Shown piece after piece: positions 10,914-19,666 of a stretch of 64,000 nucleotides of DNA. A model generated the notes under the pieces. The model was not told the DNA's origin, did no database searches, and saw only the letters and a program-made list of their open reading frames with translations. Numbering within the stretch: position 1 is the stretch's first letter; each line of letters begins with the position of its first letter. This stretch comes from Thermomonas brevis (GTDB lineage: Bacteria > Pseudomonadota > Gammaproteobacteria > Xanthomonadales > Xanthomonadaceae), in NCBI RefSeq assembly GCF_014395425.1, contig NZ_CP060711.1:1674001-1738000 (forward strand), read 5' to 3'. A program made the translations under genes and the position numbers.

Positions 10914-11465
10914 TCAGCGCAACGTCGCGCCGCTGCGCGCGTCGCGGATGGCGCTGGGCTGCGCACGGCCCAGGGTTTCGCCGCCGCTGACCGCATCGAC
11001 GCCGGCGACGATGCGCGGATCGAGTTCCTCTCGCGTACGCGGCGACGGTTCGCTGGCGATGTTGGCGCTGGTGGACACCAGCGCACCGCCGAAGCCATCG
11101 CACAACCCGCGCACCAGCGGATGCGCGGTCACCCGCACGGCGATGCCGTCGTGCGCGCCGGTGATCCAGCGCGGCGCGTCGTTGGACGCCGGCACGATCC
11201 ACGTGTTCGGCCCCGGCCAGCTGGCGCGCACTTCGGCCAACTGCGCGGCGGCAAGCGATGCGGTGTCGATGAAGGGCGCGAGCTGCACCTCATCCGATGC
11301 AATCAGGATCAACCCCTTGGCGACGTCGCGCTGTTTGAGCGCCAGCAGGCGCAGCACCGCTGCTTCATCGCGCGGATCGCAACCCAAGCCCCACACGCCT
11401 TCGGTGGGGTAGGCGATGACGCCGCTATTGCGAAGCGAAGCGAGGGCGGCAGTAATGTCGGTCAT
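10914..11465 (-). CDS. tsaC: Threonylcarbamoyl-AMP synthase (YrdC/Sua5 family)
   Basis: A 183-residue single-domain YrdC protein. It makes L-threonylcarbamoyl-AMP from threonine, bicarbonate and ATP, the first step of the universal t6A37 modification of ANN-decoding tRNAs. Family marks: VIAYPTEGVWGLGCDP at the start, LKQRDVAKGLILIAS (the Lys/Arg ATP-binding segment), WPGPNTWIVPA, and ALVSTSANIASEPSP. The length matches the short bacterial TsaC form without the Sua5 C-terminal domain. A -10-like TAAGCT lies six bases before the ATG, suggesting a leaderless message. Confidence 0.93.
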   Translation of the reverse strand: MTDITAALASLRNSGVIAYPTEGVWGLGCDPRDEAAVLRLLALKQRDVAKGLILIASDEVQLAPFIDTASLAAAQLAEVRASWPGPNTWIVPASNDAPRWITGAHDGIAVRVTAHPLVRGLCDGFGGALVSTSANIASEPSPRTREELDPRIVAGVDAVSGGETLGRAQPSAIRDARSGATLR

Positions 11466-11471
11466 GCGCGA

Positions 11472-11477
11472 AGCTTA
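11472..11477 (-). promoter_or_regulatory. -10 box TAAGCT, tsaC (leaderless type)
   Basis: TAAGCT, six bases, then the tsaC ATG at 11465. Transcription would start at or next to the A of the start codon. Confidence 0.4.
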
Positions 11478-11494
11478 CAGCGGCGGCGTGAAAG

Positions 11495-11824
11495 CTAGCC
11501 GGCATGCCTAACGAAATAGACCGACGCACCCAGCGCCGCGATGGCAACGAGCACGAGAGACCCATAGCGCAGATGGAAAGGAATCGGCACCTTGTCCAAG
11601 CCCCGTTCCGTTTCCTTCGTGTCGAGCACCCAGCCGTGGTTGCACTGAGAACATGCGAGTTGGTATCGCTTGCCGTAAACGAAGCCGAACAGCAAATCGA
11701 ACTGGCCGAACTTGTATTTGAGTTGCGGCTGGAACGCCGTCGCTTCGTCGCAGCGCGGGCAATGCCGCTCTTCCGTCGGGCCAATGGGCACGGTGCGCTC
11801 GCCTTGGCCGATGTAGAACATCAT
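11495..11824 (-). CDS. Small zinc-ribbon protein with a C-terminal membrane anchor
   Basis: A 109-residue protein (108 if the second of two adjacent ATG codons is used). Two CxxC knuckles (HCPRCDE and ACSQCNH) about 38 residues apart form a probable zinc ribbon. The last ~22 residues (YGSLVLVAIAALGASVYFVRHAG) are a single hydrophobic segment ending in basic residues, so the ribbon is likely held on the cytoplasmic face. A GGTGAT sequence upstream may serve as ribosome site. I do not recognise a named family beyond a generic zinc-ribbon membrane protein. Confidence 0.7.
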   Translation of the reverse strand: MMFYIGQGERTVPIGPTEERHCPRCDEATAFQPQLKYKFGQFDLLFGFVYGKRYQLACSQCNHGWVLDTKETERGLDKVPIPFHLRYGSLVLVAIAALGASVYFVRHAG

Positions 11825-11893
11825 GCGATCACCGTTTGCGGCTTCCTGATCCCCGCAAGCCGCGCCGAAAAGCGCATTGGTTTGATCGAATGG

Positions 11894-12325
11894 CTAGGCA
11901 TCTCCCGATGCACCGTCCCGCGCCTCGATCCCGCGACTCACCCTGAACACATGCCCATCCGGGTGGCGGACATGCATTTCCCGGACATTCCACGGCATGT
12001 CCGTCGGCGGCCACGTCACTTCGATCCCTTGCTCAAGGCAACGCCGGTACACGGCATCCACGTCGTCCACCCACAGCGACATCCAAACAGCCTTTTCCGC
12101 AGCCTCGTTGGATGCCGGGCCGAATGTCGCCGGATAGCCGCTGGCTCCCCGACCGCCTTGGCCGTTCTGGCAAAGGAAAATCTCGCAATGCCCCGAGCAG
12201 ACACCGCCGAACGTCGGGGGCGTACCCCAGTCCCAGCCTTTCTTCCAACCGAACTTCTCGAACCACGAGAAAGACTGCTGAATGTCGGAGACATTCAGAA
12301 TCGGCGTTAGATGCTTGACGAGCAT
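11894..12325 (-). CDS. VOC-fold (glyoxalase/bleomycin resistance-like) protein
   Basis: A 143-residue single VOC-superfamily protein: N-terminal TPILNVSDIQQSFSWFEKFGW, central MSLWVDDVDAVYRRCLEQGIEVTWPPTDMPW, and C-terminal MHVRHPDGHVFRVSRG. This is the beta-alpha-beta-beta-beta pairing of glyoxalase I, extradiol dioxygenases and antibiotic-binding proteins. The family binds metals or small ligands in a paired-module cup; the substrate cannot be predicted. The overall plan is closest to bleomycin-binding-like relatives, but a resistance role is not shown. It is transcribed toward the zinc-ribbon gene. Confidence 0.82.
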   Translation of the reverse strand: MLVKHLTPILNVSDIQQSFSWFEKFGWKKGWDWGTPPTFGGVCSGHCEIFLCQNGQGGRGASGYPATFGPASNEAAEKAVWMSLWVDDVDAVYRRCLEQGIEVTWPPTDMPWNVREMHVRHPDGHVFRVSRGIEARDGASGDA

Positions 12326-12364
12326 GTGGGCCTCATTGACGCCTGACTACGACCACTGCGAACC

Positions 12365-12382
12365 GCACGCGCTTGCGCGTGC
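12365..12382 (-). terminator. Hairpin just downstream of topA
   Basis: A perfect 8-bp inverted repeat (GCACGCGC/GCGCGTGC) begins five bases after the topA stop. The tail lacks a run of T, so this is either a weak terminator or a 3'-protecting stem. Confidence 0.4.
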
Positions 12383-12387
12383 AATCC

Positions 12388-14940
12388 TTAGAACGGCGCA
12401 TCCTCCGGCGAGGGCTTCTTCACCACGCGCTTCTTGCCCGGTTCCACCTTGGCCGCCGTCAGCAGCGGCTTGGCGGGTTCGATATCGCCGGAGAACGGGC
12501 GTGCGGCTTTCTTCGCGGCCACTTTCTTCGTTGCGGGCTTCTTGGTCGCGGCCTTTTTCACGGCGGTCTTCTTCGCCACTTTTTCCGCCGGCGCCTTCTT
12601 CACTGCGGCCTTCTTCGCCACCGCCTTCTTCGCACCGAAGCCCTTGCGCGCCGGCTTGCCGGTTTCCTCCAGCAGCTTCAGCGTTTCTTCCAGCGACAGC
12701 GAGGACGGCTCGCGATCCTTCGGGATCTTGCCGTTGAGCTTGCCGTCGCTGATGTACGGGCCGAAGCGTCCGTTCAATACTTGCACGTCGTGCCCCGGCC
12801 ATTCCTTGATGACGCGGTTGCGCGCGATTTCCTCTTTTTCTTCGACGAGGAAGACCGCCCGCTCGAGGTCGATGGTGTAGGGGTCGTCCTCTTTCTTCAG
12901 CGAGGCGTAGGTGCTGCCGCGCTTGGCGAACGGGCCGAAGCGGCCGATGCCCACGCTCACTTCCTCGCCGTTGCCATCGACGCCCAGCTTGCGCGGCATC
13001 TCGAACAGCTTGAGCGCCTCGTCGAGGGTGATGCTGTAGATGCTTTGGCCGGGCTTGAGCGAGGCGAAGCGCGGCTTCTCCTCATCCTCGACGGTGCCGA
13101 TCTGCACCAGCGGGCCGAACCGCCCGATCCGCGCGCTGACCGGGCGGCCGCTGACCGGATCGCCGCCGAGCACACGCACGCTGCCGGCATCGGCCTTGTC
13201 CAGCGTGGCTTTCTTGTCGTCCACCAGCGTCTTGAACGGGCCCCAGAACTTCTCCATCAGCGGCACCCATTCCTCCTCGCCGCGGCTCACCGCATCCAGC
13301 TCGTCTTCGAGGTTGGCGGTGAAGTCGTAATCGACGTACTTGGCGAAATGGCTGGACAGGAACTTGCCGACCGCGCGGCCGATGTCGGTGGGCTTGAAGG
13401 CGCGGCCTTCCAGCACGGCGTACTGCTTGCCGAGCAGGGTCTGGATGATCGCGGCGTAGGTGGAGGGCCGGCCGATGCCGTATTCCTCCAGCGCCTTGAC
13501 CAGCGCGGCTTCGGTGTAGCGCGGCGGCGGCTGGGTGAAGTGCTGGTCGGCGTGGATGCGGTCGAGCGGGACGCGGTCGCCCAGCTTCATCACCGGCAGC
13601 TTGCGGCCTTCGTCCTCGTCTTCCTTGGCTTTGTTGTCCTTGCCTTCTTCATAGACGGCGAGGAAGCCGGGCACGACCACGGTGGTGCCGCTGGCGCGGA
13701 AGGCGTGTTCGCTACCGGCGGACAGATCGACGGTGACGGTGTTGAGGGTGGCCGGGATCATCTGGCAGGCCACCGCGCGCTTCCAGATCAGTTCGTACAG
13801 GCGGCGCTCGTCGTCGGTGAGGAAGCGGGCGACGTGCGCGGGCGTGCGCAGCGCGGAGGTGGGGCGCACGGCTTCGTGCGCTTCCTGCGCGTTCTTCGAT
13901 TTGGTCTGGTAGGCGTTGGGCTGATCCGGCAGCGAGGCGGTGCCGAAATCGCGGGCGATCACGTCGCGGATTTCGGCCAGCGCGTCCTGCGACAGGTTCA
14001 CCGAGTCGGTACGCATGTAGGAGATCAGGCCGACCGTGCCTTCGTCGCCCAGCGCGATGCCTTCGTACAGCTTCTGCGCCACCTGCATGGTCTTGCGGGT
14101 GGTGAAGCCGAGCTTGCGCGCGGCTTCCTGCTGCAAGGTCGAGGTGGTGAACGGCGGCGCTGGGCGGCGCTTGCGCTCCTTGCTGGCGACGTCGGTGACG
14201 TGCAGCGCGCCGGCGGCGGCCTGCTGGATGCGCAGGCGCGCGGCCTCGGCGGTGGTGCCGTCGGTGATGGTGAACTGCTCGAACTTCTTGCCGTCCAGCT
14301 TCACCAGCTTGGAGGTGAACGCCTGCGACGGGTGTGCGCATTCGGCTTCGATCGTCCAGTATTCGCGGGCGATGAAGGCTTCGATTTCTTCCTCGCGCTC
14401 CACGATCATCCGCAGCGCCGGCGACTGCACGCGGCCCGCCGACAGGCCGGCCTTGATCTTGCGCCACAGCACCGGCGAGAGGTTGAAGCCGACCAGGTAG
14501 TCCAGCGCGCGGCGCGCCTGCTGCGCATCAACCAGGTCGCTGGCGATGGCGCGCGGCTGCTGCATGGCTTCCTTGATCGCGCGCGGGGTGATTTCGGTGA
14601 ACACCACGCGCTGCAGCGATTTGTCCTTGAGCAGGTTGCGCTCTTTCAGGATCTCGGCGATGTGCCAGCTGATCGCCTCGCCTTCGCGATCCGGGTCGGT
14701 CGCGAGATAGAGGTGGTCGGCCGCCTTGGCCGCCTTGGCGATCGCATCGACGTGCTTCTCGTTCTTCTCGATGGTCTCGTAGCGCATCGCGAAGCCGTGG
14801 TCAGGATCGACCGCGCCTTCCTTCGGCACCAGGTCGCGGACGTGGCCATAGCTGGCGAGGACGGTGAAGTCCTTGCCGAGGTATTTGTTGATCGTCTTGG
14901 CCTTGGCGGGCGATTCGACGATGAGCAGGTTCTTGGCCAT
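12388..14940 (-). CDS. topA: DNA topoisomerase I (type IA) with a Lys/Ala-rich tail
   Basis: An 850-residue omega-type enzyme that relaxes negative supercoils. The Toprim domain covers the first ~120 residues, with the metal-binding TDPDREGE at 81-88. The nucleophilic tyrosine is Tyr308 in SYMRTDS. C-terminal topoisomerase repeat units follow (FGPLVQIG, GRFGPFAKRG, NGRFGPYISDGK). No Cys4 zinc fingers like those of E. coli TopA are present. Instead, the last ~60 residues are a histone H1-like tail of alternating Lys, Ala, Val and Thr (many KKA and AKK units). Such tails bind DNA non-specifically. The upstream region holds two strong hairpins. Confidence 0.97.
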   Translation of the reverse strand: MAKNLLIVESPAKAKTINKYLGKDFTVLASYGHVRDLVPKEGAVDPDHGFAMRYETIEKNEKHVDAIAKAAKAADHLYLATDPDREGEAISWHIAEILKERNLLKDKSLQRVVFTEITPRAIKEAMQQPRAIASDLVDAQQARRALDYLVGFNLSPVLWRKIKAGLSAGRVQSPALRMIVEREEEIEAFIAREYWTIEAECAHPSQAFTSKLVKLDGKKFEQFTITDGTTAEAARLRIQQAAAGALHVTDVASKERKRRPAPPFTTSTLQQEAARKLGFTTRKTMQVAQKLYEGIALGDEGTVGLISYMRTDSVNLSQDALAEIRDVIARDFGTASLPDQPNAYQTKSKNAQEAHEAVRPTSALRTPAHVARFLTDDERRLYELIWKRAVACQMIPATLNTVTVDLSAGSEHAFRASGTTVVVPGFLAVYEEGKDNKAKEDEDEGRKLPVMKLGDRVPLDRIHADQHFTQPPPRYTEAALVKALEEYGIGRPSTYAAIIQTLLGKQYAVLEGRAFKPTDIGRAVGKFLSSHFAKYVDYDFTANLEDELDAVSRGEEEWVPLMEKFWGPFKTLVDDKKATLDKADAGSVRVLGGDPVSGRPVSARIGRFGPLVQIGTVEDEEKPRFASLKPGQSIYSITLDEALKLFEMPRKLGVDGNGEEVSVGIGRFGPFAKRGSTYASLKKEDDPYTIDLERAVFLVEEKEEIARNRVIKEWPGHDVQVLNGRFGPYISDGKLNGKIPKDREPSSLSLEETLKLLEETGKPARKGFGAKKAVAKKAAVKKAPAEKVAKKTAVKKAATKKPATKKVAAKKAARPFSGDIEPAKPLLTAAKVEPGKKRVVKKPSPEDAPF

Positions 14941-14969
14941 GGCGGAGCGGGTTCCGGTGTGCGGTCAGG

Positions 14970-14988
14970 GCGGCGTCGGCGACGCCGC
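14970..14988. other. Hairpin in the topA 5' region
   Basis: An 8-bp stem (GCGGCGTC/GACGCCGC) with a three-base loop lies 30 bases before the topA ATG and would be part of its leader. Confidence 0.4.
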
Positions 14989-14999
14989 AGAGAAGCCAA

Positions 15000-15032
15000 C
15001 GCCCGGGGCGGTGGCCCCGGGCGCTTTATTTA
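15000..15032. terminator. Strong GC hairpin between smg and topA
   Basis: A 10-bp stem (CGCCCGGGGC with GCCCCGGGCG, four-base loop) is followed on the plus strand by CTTTATTTAT. Both neighbouring genes run on the minus strand, where the tail is TTGGCTTCT, so it may stop or attenuate smg read-through into topA. A further GGGGG/CCCCC stem lies at 15045-15057. Confidence 0.45.
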
Positions 15033-15112
15033 TAGTGGAATCACGGGGGACGCCCCCCTGTCAAGCGGCGCCATCCCGCCGCAGGCGGAAGGCGGCGGGC
15101 GGACGCGGCCGT

Positions 15113-15604
15113 TCAGTGCACCGGCTCCGGCTCGTCCAGGTACATCTGGGTTTCCATCCAGGCGTAGGCCGCTTCCGAGCCGGGCTGGTTGAACAGCACC
15201 ATCAGCACCACCCATTTCAGGTCGTCCAGGTCCAGTTCGTCCTGGTCCAGCGCCATCGCGCGGTCCAGCACCAGCTCGCGCTGGTCGGCGTCCAGCACGC
15301 CGTGCTGCTCCAGGTACAGCAGGAAGCCGCGCGCCTCGACATCGAGCTTGTCCAGCTCCGATTCGTGGAACACCCGCATCGGGCCGCTGGCCCGCGCCAG
15401 CCCCGGATCGGGGCGCTGCTGCGCCAGTGCATCCAGCCAGTCCAAGGCCTTGTGGATTTCCGCGCGGGAGAAGCCTGCTTCGAGCAGTTCGCCAGTCAGG
15501 GTGCCGTCGCGCGACGCGAACATGCCCTCGGTCTTCGGCGCGTCCTCGTTGGCGAAGTAGTGCTCGAAGAGGTACAGCAGGACGTCCAGGATGCTCTCTT
15601 TCAT
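15113..15604 (-). CDS. smg: Smg family protein (DUF494)
   Basis: A 163-residue Smg/DUF494 protein. It starts [17 protein letters not shown], the hallmark of the family, has an acidic middle, and ends with the conserved [18 protein letters not shown] and [10 protein letters not shown]. The biochemical role is unknown. The gene is characteristically found beside dprA (smf) and topA, as here, hence its name. A -10-like GACAAT lies exactly six bases before the ATG. Confidence 0.93.
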   Translation of the reverse strand: MKESILDVLLYLFEHYFANEDAPKTEGMFASRDGTLTGELLEAGFSRAEIHKALDWLDALAQQRPDPGLARASGPMRVFHESELDKLDVEARGFLLYLEQHGVLDADQRELVLDRAMALDQDELDLDDLKWVVLMVLFNQPGSEAAYAWMETQMYLDEPEPVH

Positions 15605-15610
15605 GTCCGC

Positions 15611-15616
15611 ATTGTC
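15611..15616 (-). promoter_or_regulatory. -10 box GACAAT, smg (leaderless type)
   Basis: GACAAT, six bases, then the ATG at 15604. No upstream ribosome site is visible. Confidence 0.4.
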
Positions 15617-15673
15617 CCCCAGGCGCGCGCCACGCGGGTGAAACGGAGGCGAATGGCGGGGATCTTCCCGGCA

Positions 15674-16804
15674 TCAGCCACCGATCCGGCTGTAGCGGCC
15701 ATGCTCGGCCGCGATCCGTCCTTCCAGCTCAAGCGCCAGCAGCATGGACGACACCGCTGCCGCCGTCAATCCGGAGCGCTCCACCAGTTCATCCATAGTG
15801 GTTGGGTCGTGACCGAGGGCCTGCCACAACCTGTGGGTGTCCGAATCCTCCACCAACGGCGGCGTCCCGATGGGCGAAGGAACCGCAGCGGACGTTTCCA
15901 GCACGCCTCGCAGGGCGCGCGCCAACTCCAGCGCCACAGGCGCCAGCGCCTCGACCACCTCGTCCGGGGTTTCCACCAGCGCGGCGCCGTCGCGCAGCAG
16001 GCGGTGGCAGCCGCGCGCCATCGGGTTGTGGATCGAGCCCGGCAGCACGAACACCTCCCGCCCCGCCTCGGCCGCCAGCCGGGCGGTGATCAGGGCGCCG
16101 GACTGCAGCGCGGCCTCGATCACCAGCGTGCCCAGCGCCAGCCCGGCCAGGATGCGGTTGCGGCTGGGGAAGTGCGCCCGCAGCGGCCCCGTCCCCGGCG
16201 GATGCTCCGACACCAGCGCGCCTTCGGCTTCGATCCGCGCCATCAGCGGGCGATTGCGGACCGGATAGGCCACGTCCGGCCCGGTGCCGAGCACCGCCAC
16301 CGTGGCGCCGCCGGCCTCCAGCGTGGCGGCATGCGCGGCGGCGTCGATGCCGGCGGCCAGGCCGCTGGCGACGCACAGCCCGGCGCGGGCCAGCGCAGTG
16401 GCGAACTGCGCCCCATTGGCGCGCCCCCCGGCAGTGGCGGCGCGGCTGCCGACCACGGCCACCGCCGGCCGCCACAGCAACCCCGGATCGCCGGCCACGA
16501 ACAGTATCGCCGGCGGCGAGGCGATCCGCCGCAGCAAGGGCGGGTAGCCGTCGTCGCCCCAACCCAGCAGGTGGTGGCCGTCATCCTCCAGCCAATGCAG
16601 GCTGCGCCCCAGCGTGGCGGCATCGGGATGGCGGATGGCGTTGCAGGCCCCCGCGCCCAGGCCGTGGCTGGCCCAGTCGCGCGGGCCGGCGGCAACCGCC
16701 GCTGCGGCACCGCCATGGGTGTCCAGCAGGCGGCGCAGGGCAGAGGCCGGGGCGCCACCGTGCAGCAGGCGCAGCAGGGATTCGTGGTCGGCAGCGACGG
16801 GCAT
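15674..16804 (-). CDS. dprA: DNA-processing protein DprA (Smf)
   Basis: A 376-residue DprA. It protects incoming single-stranded DNA during natural transformation and loads RecA on it. The Rossmann-like core shows VAVVGSRAATAGG, the family fingerprint, then SGLAAGIDAAAH, AVLGTGPDVAYP and FPSRNRILAGLA. A C-terminal winged-helix-like unit follows (TTMDELVERSGLTAAAVSSMLLALELEGRI). The N-terminus is a short helical region. I use the ATG at 16804; a possible TTG nine codons upstream falls inside a perfect hairpin (16829-16852). A weak -10-like GATGCT lies six bases before the ATG. Confidence 0.93.
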   Translation of the reverse strand: MPVAADHESLLRLLHGGAPASALRRLLDTHGGAAAAVAAGPRDWASHGLGAGACNAIRHPDAATLGRSLHWLEDDGHHLLGWGDDGYPPLLRRIASPPAILFVAGDPGLLWRPAVAVVGSRAATAGGRANGAQFATALARAGLCVASGLAAGIDAAAHAATLEAGGATVAVLGTGPDVAYPVRNRPLMARIEAEGALVSEHPPGTGPLRAHFPSRNRILAGLALGTLVIEAALQSGALITARLAAEAGREVFVLPGSIHNPMARGCHRLLRDGAALVETPDEVVEALAPVALELARALRGVLETSAAVPSPIGTPPLVEDSDTHRLWQALGHDPTTMDELVERSGLTAAAVSSMLLALELEGRIAAEHGRYSRIGG

Positions 16805-16828
16805 GCGGCCAGCATCGCCCGCACACGA

Positions 16829-16852
16829 CAACGGCGCCCTCGGGCGCCGTTG
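16829..16852. terminator. Perfect 11-bp hairpin between the LysM gene and dprA
   Basis: CAACGGCGCCC and its exact complement are separated by two bases. It lies 27 bp past the LysM stop on the minus strand. There is no T-run. Probable roles are partial termination or 3'-end protection of the LysM transcript. Confidence 0.4.
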
Positions 16853-16879
16853 CGGTCTTGCGTCAGGAAACCCTGAAAC

Positions 16880-18076
16880 TCAGTAGGGCGCGTCCGGATG
16901 CTTCAGCTCGTAGCCCACGCGCACCGGCTTGACGCTGCTCATCACCAGCGCGTAGCTGACGTTGTCGAAGGTCCGGAACACCATCGCGTGGCCGGCGAAT
17001 TCGTCCGGTAGGCGCACCTTGTTCTCGAACATGGTCAGGTCTTCGTCGCGGTCCAGGCCGTCCTTCACCTTGTCGGTGACGGAATCGCCGCGGCGCCACA
17101 GCGAGAACACGGTGCCGTTGTCGATGCCCTCGCGGGCGCCGCCGGAAATCGCGATCACGTCGTGGGTGCCGCCGGTGGTGTAGCGGTCGGCCACCGACAT
17201 CACCGTCACGCGGCCGTACTTGGCCTGCTGCTTCGGCGGATGCGGGAAGAACTGCAGGTCGTAGGGCTGCGCCTCGACCGGCAGGAGGCGGTCGCCGACG
17301 CGCACGTCGCGGCCTTCGGTGTCCAGCAGCAGGGTGCTGGCCTGGATGCCGCCGACTTCGCCGCGGGTCACGGTGCCGGTGGTCTGGGTGACCAGTTCGT
17401 AGCCCATGAACTCGGTGTTCTTGCTCGGGAACACCGCGTTGCTCCACAACGTGCCGTCGTCCGGGCCGGGGCGGCCGCGGGCGTCGAGGTCCTGGCTCTG
17501 GAACAGGTCGCAGCACAGGCCGGCGCGCTCGACCATGCGGTAGCGCTTCTCGGGGCGCACCACCAGGTAGCGCTGGCCGGCGGGAATGCCGTCCAGGCCC
17601 TTCACGTAGGCGACATGGCCGCGCACGCCGCGCAGGCGGTTGTCTTCCAGGCCGACCACGTAGGGCAGGTTGTCGATGTCGGAGACGATGCGGGTATCGC
17701 GCAGGAACGGCTCGATCTCCTCCAGCGGCACCGCGTTCACCGGGCTGGCGGTGCGCTCACCGGCCGTCACCTTGGCCGTCACGCGGTCGAGGTAGGCCAG
17801 GCTGATCACGTCGCCCGGATAGATCAGGTGCGGGTTCTTGATCTGCGGATTGGCCTGCCAGATTTCCGGCCACAGCCACGGCTTCTTCAGGAACCGGGCG
17901 GAGATGTCCCAGAGGGTGTCGCCGCGCTTCACCACGTAGGAGTCCGGATGGTCGCCGCGCAGTTCGACGGCCGCCGCGTAGGTGGCCACCGTCAGCAGCG
18001 CCGCGGCGAGCATGGTGCGCAGTCCGCGCGGACGCGGCGCAACGGTGCGCGCCAGGTTGGAAACCCGTTCAAGCAT
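16880..18076 (-). CDS. LysM peptidoglycan-binding protein
   Basis: A 398-residue envelope protein. The N-terminus is basic (VAPRPRGLR) followed by a hydrophobic export signal (TMLAAALLTVATYAAAVEL). A single LysM domain occupies about residues 46-95 (YVVKRGDTLWDISARFLKKP, then QANPQIKNPHLIYPGD), which binds N-acetylglucosamine-containing glycans. The remaining ~300 residues have no catalytic motif that I recognise. The gene is conserved next to dprA and divergent from def in many gammaproteobacteria. GGGGAGA precedes the chosen ATG at 18076, favouring it over a longer in-frame version. Confidence 0.88.
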   Translation of the reverse strand: MLERVSNLARTVAPRPRGLRTMLAAALLTVATYAAAVELRGDHPDSYVVKRGDTLWDISARFLKKPWLWPEIWQANPQIKNPHLIYPGDVISLAYLDRVTAKVTAGERTASPVNAVPLEEIEPFLRDTRIVSDIDNLPYVVGLEDNRLRGVRGHVAYVKGLDGIPAGQRYLVVRPEKRYRMVERAGLCCDLFQSQDLDARGRPGPDDGTLWSNAVFPSKNTEFMGYELVTQTTGTVTRGEVGGIQASTLLLDTEGRDVRVGDRLLPVEAQPYDLQFFPHPPKQQAKYGRVTVMSVADRYTTGGTHDVIAISGGAREGIDNGTVFSLWRRGDSVTDKVKDGLDRDEDLTMFENKVRLPDEFAGHAMVFRTFDNVSYALVMSSVKPVRVGYELKHPDAPY

Positions 18077-18125
18077 GTTCGCTATCTCCCCGCTTCCTAT
18101 GGCGAAAACCCCCTGAAGCCCGACC

Positions 18126-18156
18126 AATATAGCCCACAAACCGCGCCCCCTGGCAA
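18126..18156 (-). promoter_or_regulatory. Candidate promoter of the LysM gene
   Basis: TTGCCA (18156-18151) and TATATT (18131-18126) on the minus strand are separated by 19 bases, in the 155-bp region shared with the divergent def gene. It gives a leader of about 40-45 bases containing a ribosome site. Confidence 0.4.
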
Positions 18157-18179
18157 GCGGCCATGCAGCCTGGGCGCGA

Positions 18180-18185
18180 TACAAT
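18180..18185 (+). promoter_or_regulatory. -10 box TACAAT of the def-fmt-rsmB operon
   Basis: TACAAT lies 46 bases before the def ATG, opposite the LysM promoter. No -35 hexamer close to TTGACA is visible. Confidence 0.4.
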
Positions 18186-18231
18186 CGCCCCCGTCGCGGC
18201 CGCTTCGGCCGCCGATCCCCGGATTTCCGTC

Positions 18232-18744
18232 ATGGCCCTGCTCCCGATTCTCGAATTTCCAGACCCCCGCCTGCGCACCAAGGCGGCCGAGGTCGATCCC
18301 GCCGAACTGGCCGCGCCGGCGTTCCAGACGCTGTTCGACGACATGTTCCAGACCATGTACGAGGCCCCCGGCATCGGCCTGGCGGCCAGCCAGGTCGACG
18401 TGCACAAGCGTTTCATGGTCATTGACGTAACCGAAGACCGCAGCCGGCCACTGGTGTTCGTCAATCCGCGGATCACCGCCCGCGCCGGCGAGCAGGTCTA
18501 CCAGGAAGGCTGCCTGTCGGTGCCCGGCATCTATGCCGACGTGACCCGCAGCGACACCATCACCGTGGAAGCGCTGGACCGCCACGGCCAGCCGTTCTCG
18601 CTGGAGGCCGACGGCGTGCTGGCGGTCTGCGTGCAGCACGAGATGGACCACCTGGACGGCAAGCTGTTCGTCGACTACCTGTCGCCGCTCAAGCGCGAGA
18701 TGGTGCGGAAGAAGCTGCTGAAGGCCAAGCGCAGCGCCGCCTGA
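18232..18744 (+). CDS. def: Peptide deformylase
   Basis: A 170-residue metalloenzyme that removes the formyl group from the N-terminal methionine of new proteins. The three active-site motifs are all present: [13 protein letters not shown] (metal-binding Cys) and QHEMDHLDG (HExxH-type ligands). The ATG at 18232 begins [15 protein letters not shown], as usual; an in-frame ATG 23 codons upstream would precede the promoter. It is the first gene of def-fmt-rsmB: the formylation gene fmt starts four bases after its stop. Confidence 0.97.
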   Translation: MALLPILEFPDPRLRTKAAEVDPAELAAPAFQTLFDDMFQTMYEAPGIGLAASQVDVHKRFMVIDVTEDRSRPLVFVNPRITARAGEQVYQEGCLSVPGIYADVTRSDTITVEALDRHGQPFSLEADGVLAVCVQHEMDHLDGKLFVDYLSPLKREMVRKKLLKAKRSAA

Positions 18745-18748
18745 CCCG

Positions 18749-19666
18749 ATGCGCATCGTTTTCGCCGGCACGCCCGAATTCGCCGTGCCCTGCCTGCGCG
18801 CCGCCGCCTCGAAGGGCGAGGTGGTGGCCGTCTATACCCAGCCGGACCGCCCCGCCGGACGCGGGCGCGGGCTGACGCCGTCGCCGGTCAAGCTGGAAGC
18901 CGTGCAGCGCGGCATCCCGGTGCTCCAGCCGGAGAACTTCCGCTCGGCGGAATCGAAAGCCGCGCTGCGCGCGTTGAACCCCGATGTGATGATCGTGGTC
19001 GCCTACGGCCTGATCCTGCCGCAGTCGGTGCTGGACATCCCCGAACACGGCTGCTGGAACGTCCACGCCTCGCTGCTGCCGCGCTGGCGCGGCGCCGCGC
19101 CGATCCAGCGCGCCATCGAGGCCGGCGACGCCCGCACCGGCGTCTGCCTGATGCAGATGGAAAAGGGCCTGGACACCGGCCCCGTGCTACTGGCCCAGGC
19201 CATCGACATCGGCCCCGAGGAAACCGGCGGCCAGCTGCACGACCGCCTGGCCGAACTGGGCGCGAAGGTGCTGTCCGACGCGCTGGGCCTGCTGCGCGCC
19301 ACCATCCAGCTGCCGCCGCATCCGCAGCCGGCCGAAGGCGTGACCTACGCGCACAAGCTGGACAAGGCCGAGGCGAAGCTGGACTGGTCGCAGCCGGCCT
19401 CGCGGCTTGCGAACAAGGTGCGCGCCTTCAACCCGTGGCCGGTGGCGGAAGCGCAGCTGGCCGGCGAGCGGGTGCGCATCCATGCCGCCGTTGCGCTGGA
19501 CGACACCCATGACGCGGCTCCCGGCAGCGTACTGCACGCGACCCGCGACGGCATCGACATCGCCTGCGGGCAGGGCGCGCTGCGCATCCGCACCCTGCAG
19601 CGCGACGGCGGCAAGCCGGTCAGCGCGCAGGACTACCTCAACGCGCGGCGCGACCTGACCGCATGA
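18749..19666 (+). CDS. fmt: Methionyl-tRNA formyltransferase
   Basis: A 305-residue enzyme that formylates Met-tRNA(fMet) using 10-formyltetrahydrofolate. It starts [13 protein letters not shown]; the folate-binding/catalytic loop reads [20 protein letters not shown]; the linker and C-terminal OB-like domain follow ([13 protein letters not shown]). Length is normal. Its stop overlaps the rsmB start by four bases (ATGA), which indicates translational coupling. With def, it forms the opposing formylation/deformylation pair. Confidence 0.97.
   Translation: MRIVFAGTPEFAVPCLRAAASKGEVVAVYTQPDRPAGRGRGLTPSPVKLEAVQRGIPVLQPENFRSAESKAALRALNPDVMIVVAYGLILPQSVLDIPEHGCWNVHASLLPRWRGAAPIQRAIEAGDARTGVCLMQMEKGLDTGPVLLAQAIDIGPEETGGQLHDRLAELGAKVLSDALGLLRATIQLPPHPQPAEGVTYAHKLDKAEAKLDWSQPASRLANKVRAFNPWPVAEAQLAGERVRIHAAVALDDTHDAAPGSVLHATRDGIDIACGQGALRIRTLQRDGGKPVSAQDYLNARRDLTA

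Noticed and set aside
16805..16831. TTG start of dprA at 16831
   Set aside because: The codon lies within a perfect 11-bp hairpin; the ATG at 16804 matches the family N-terminus.
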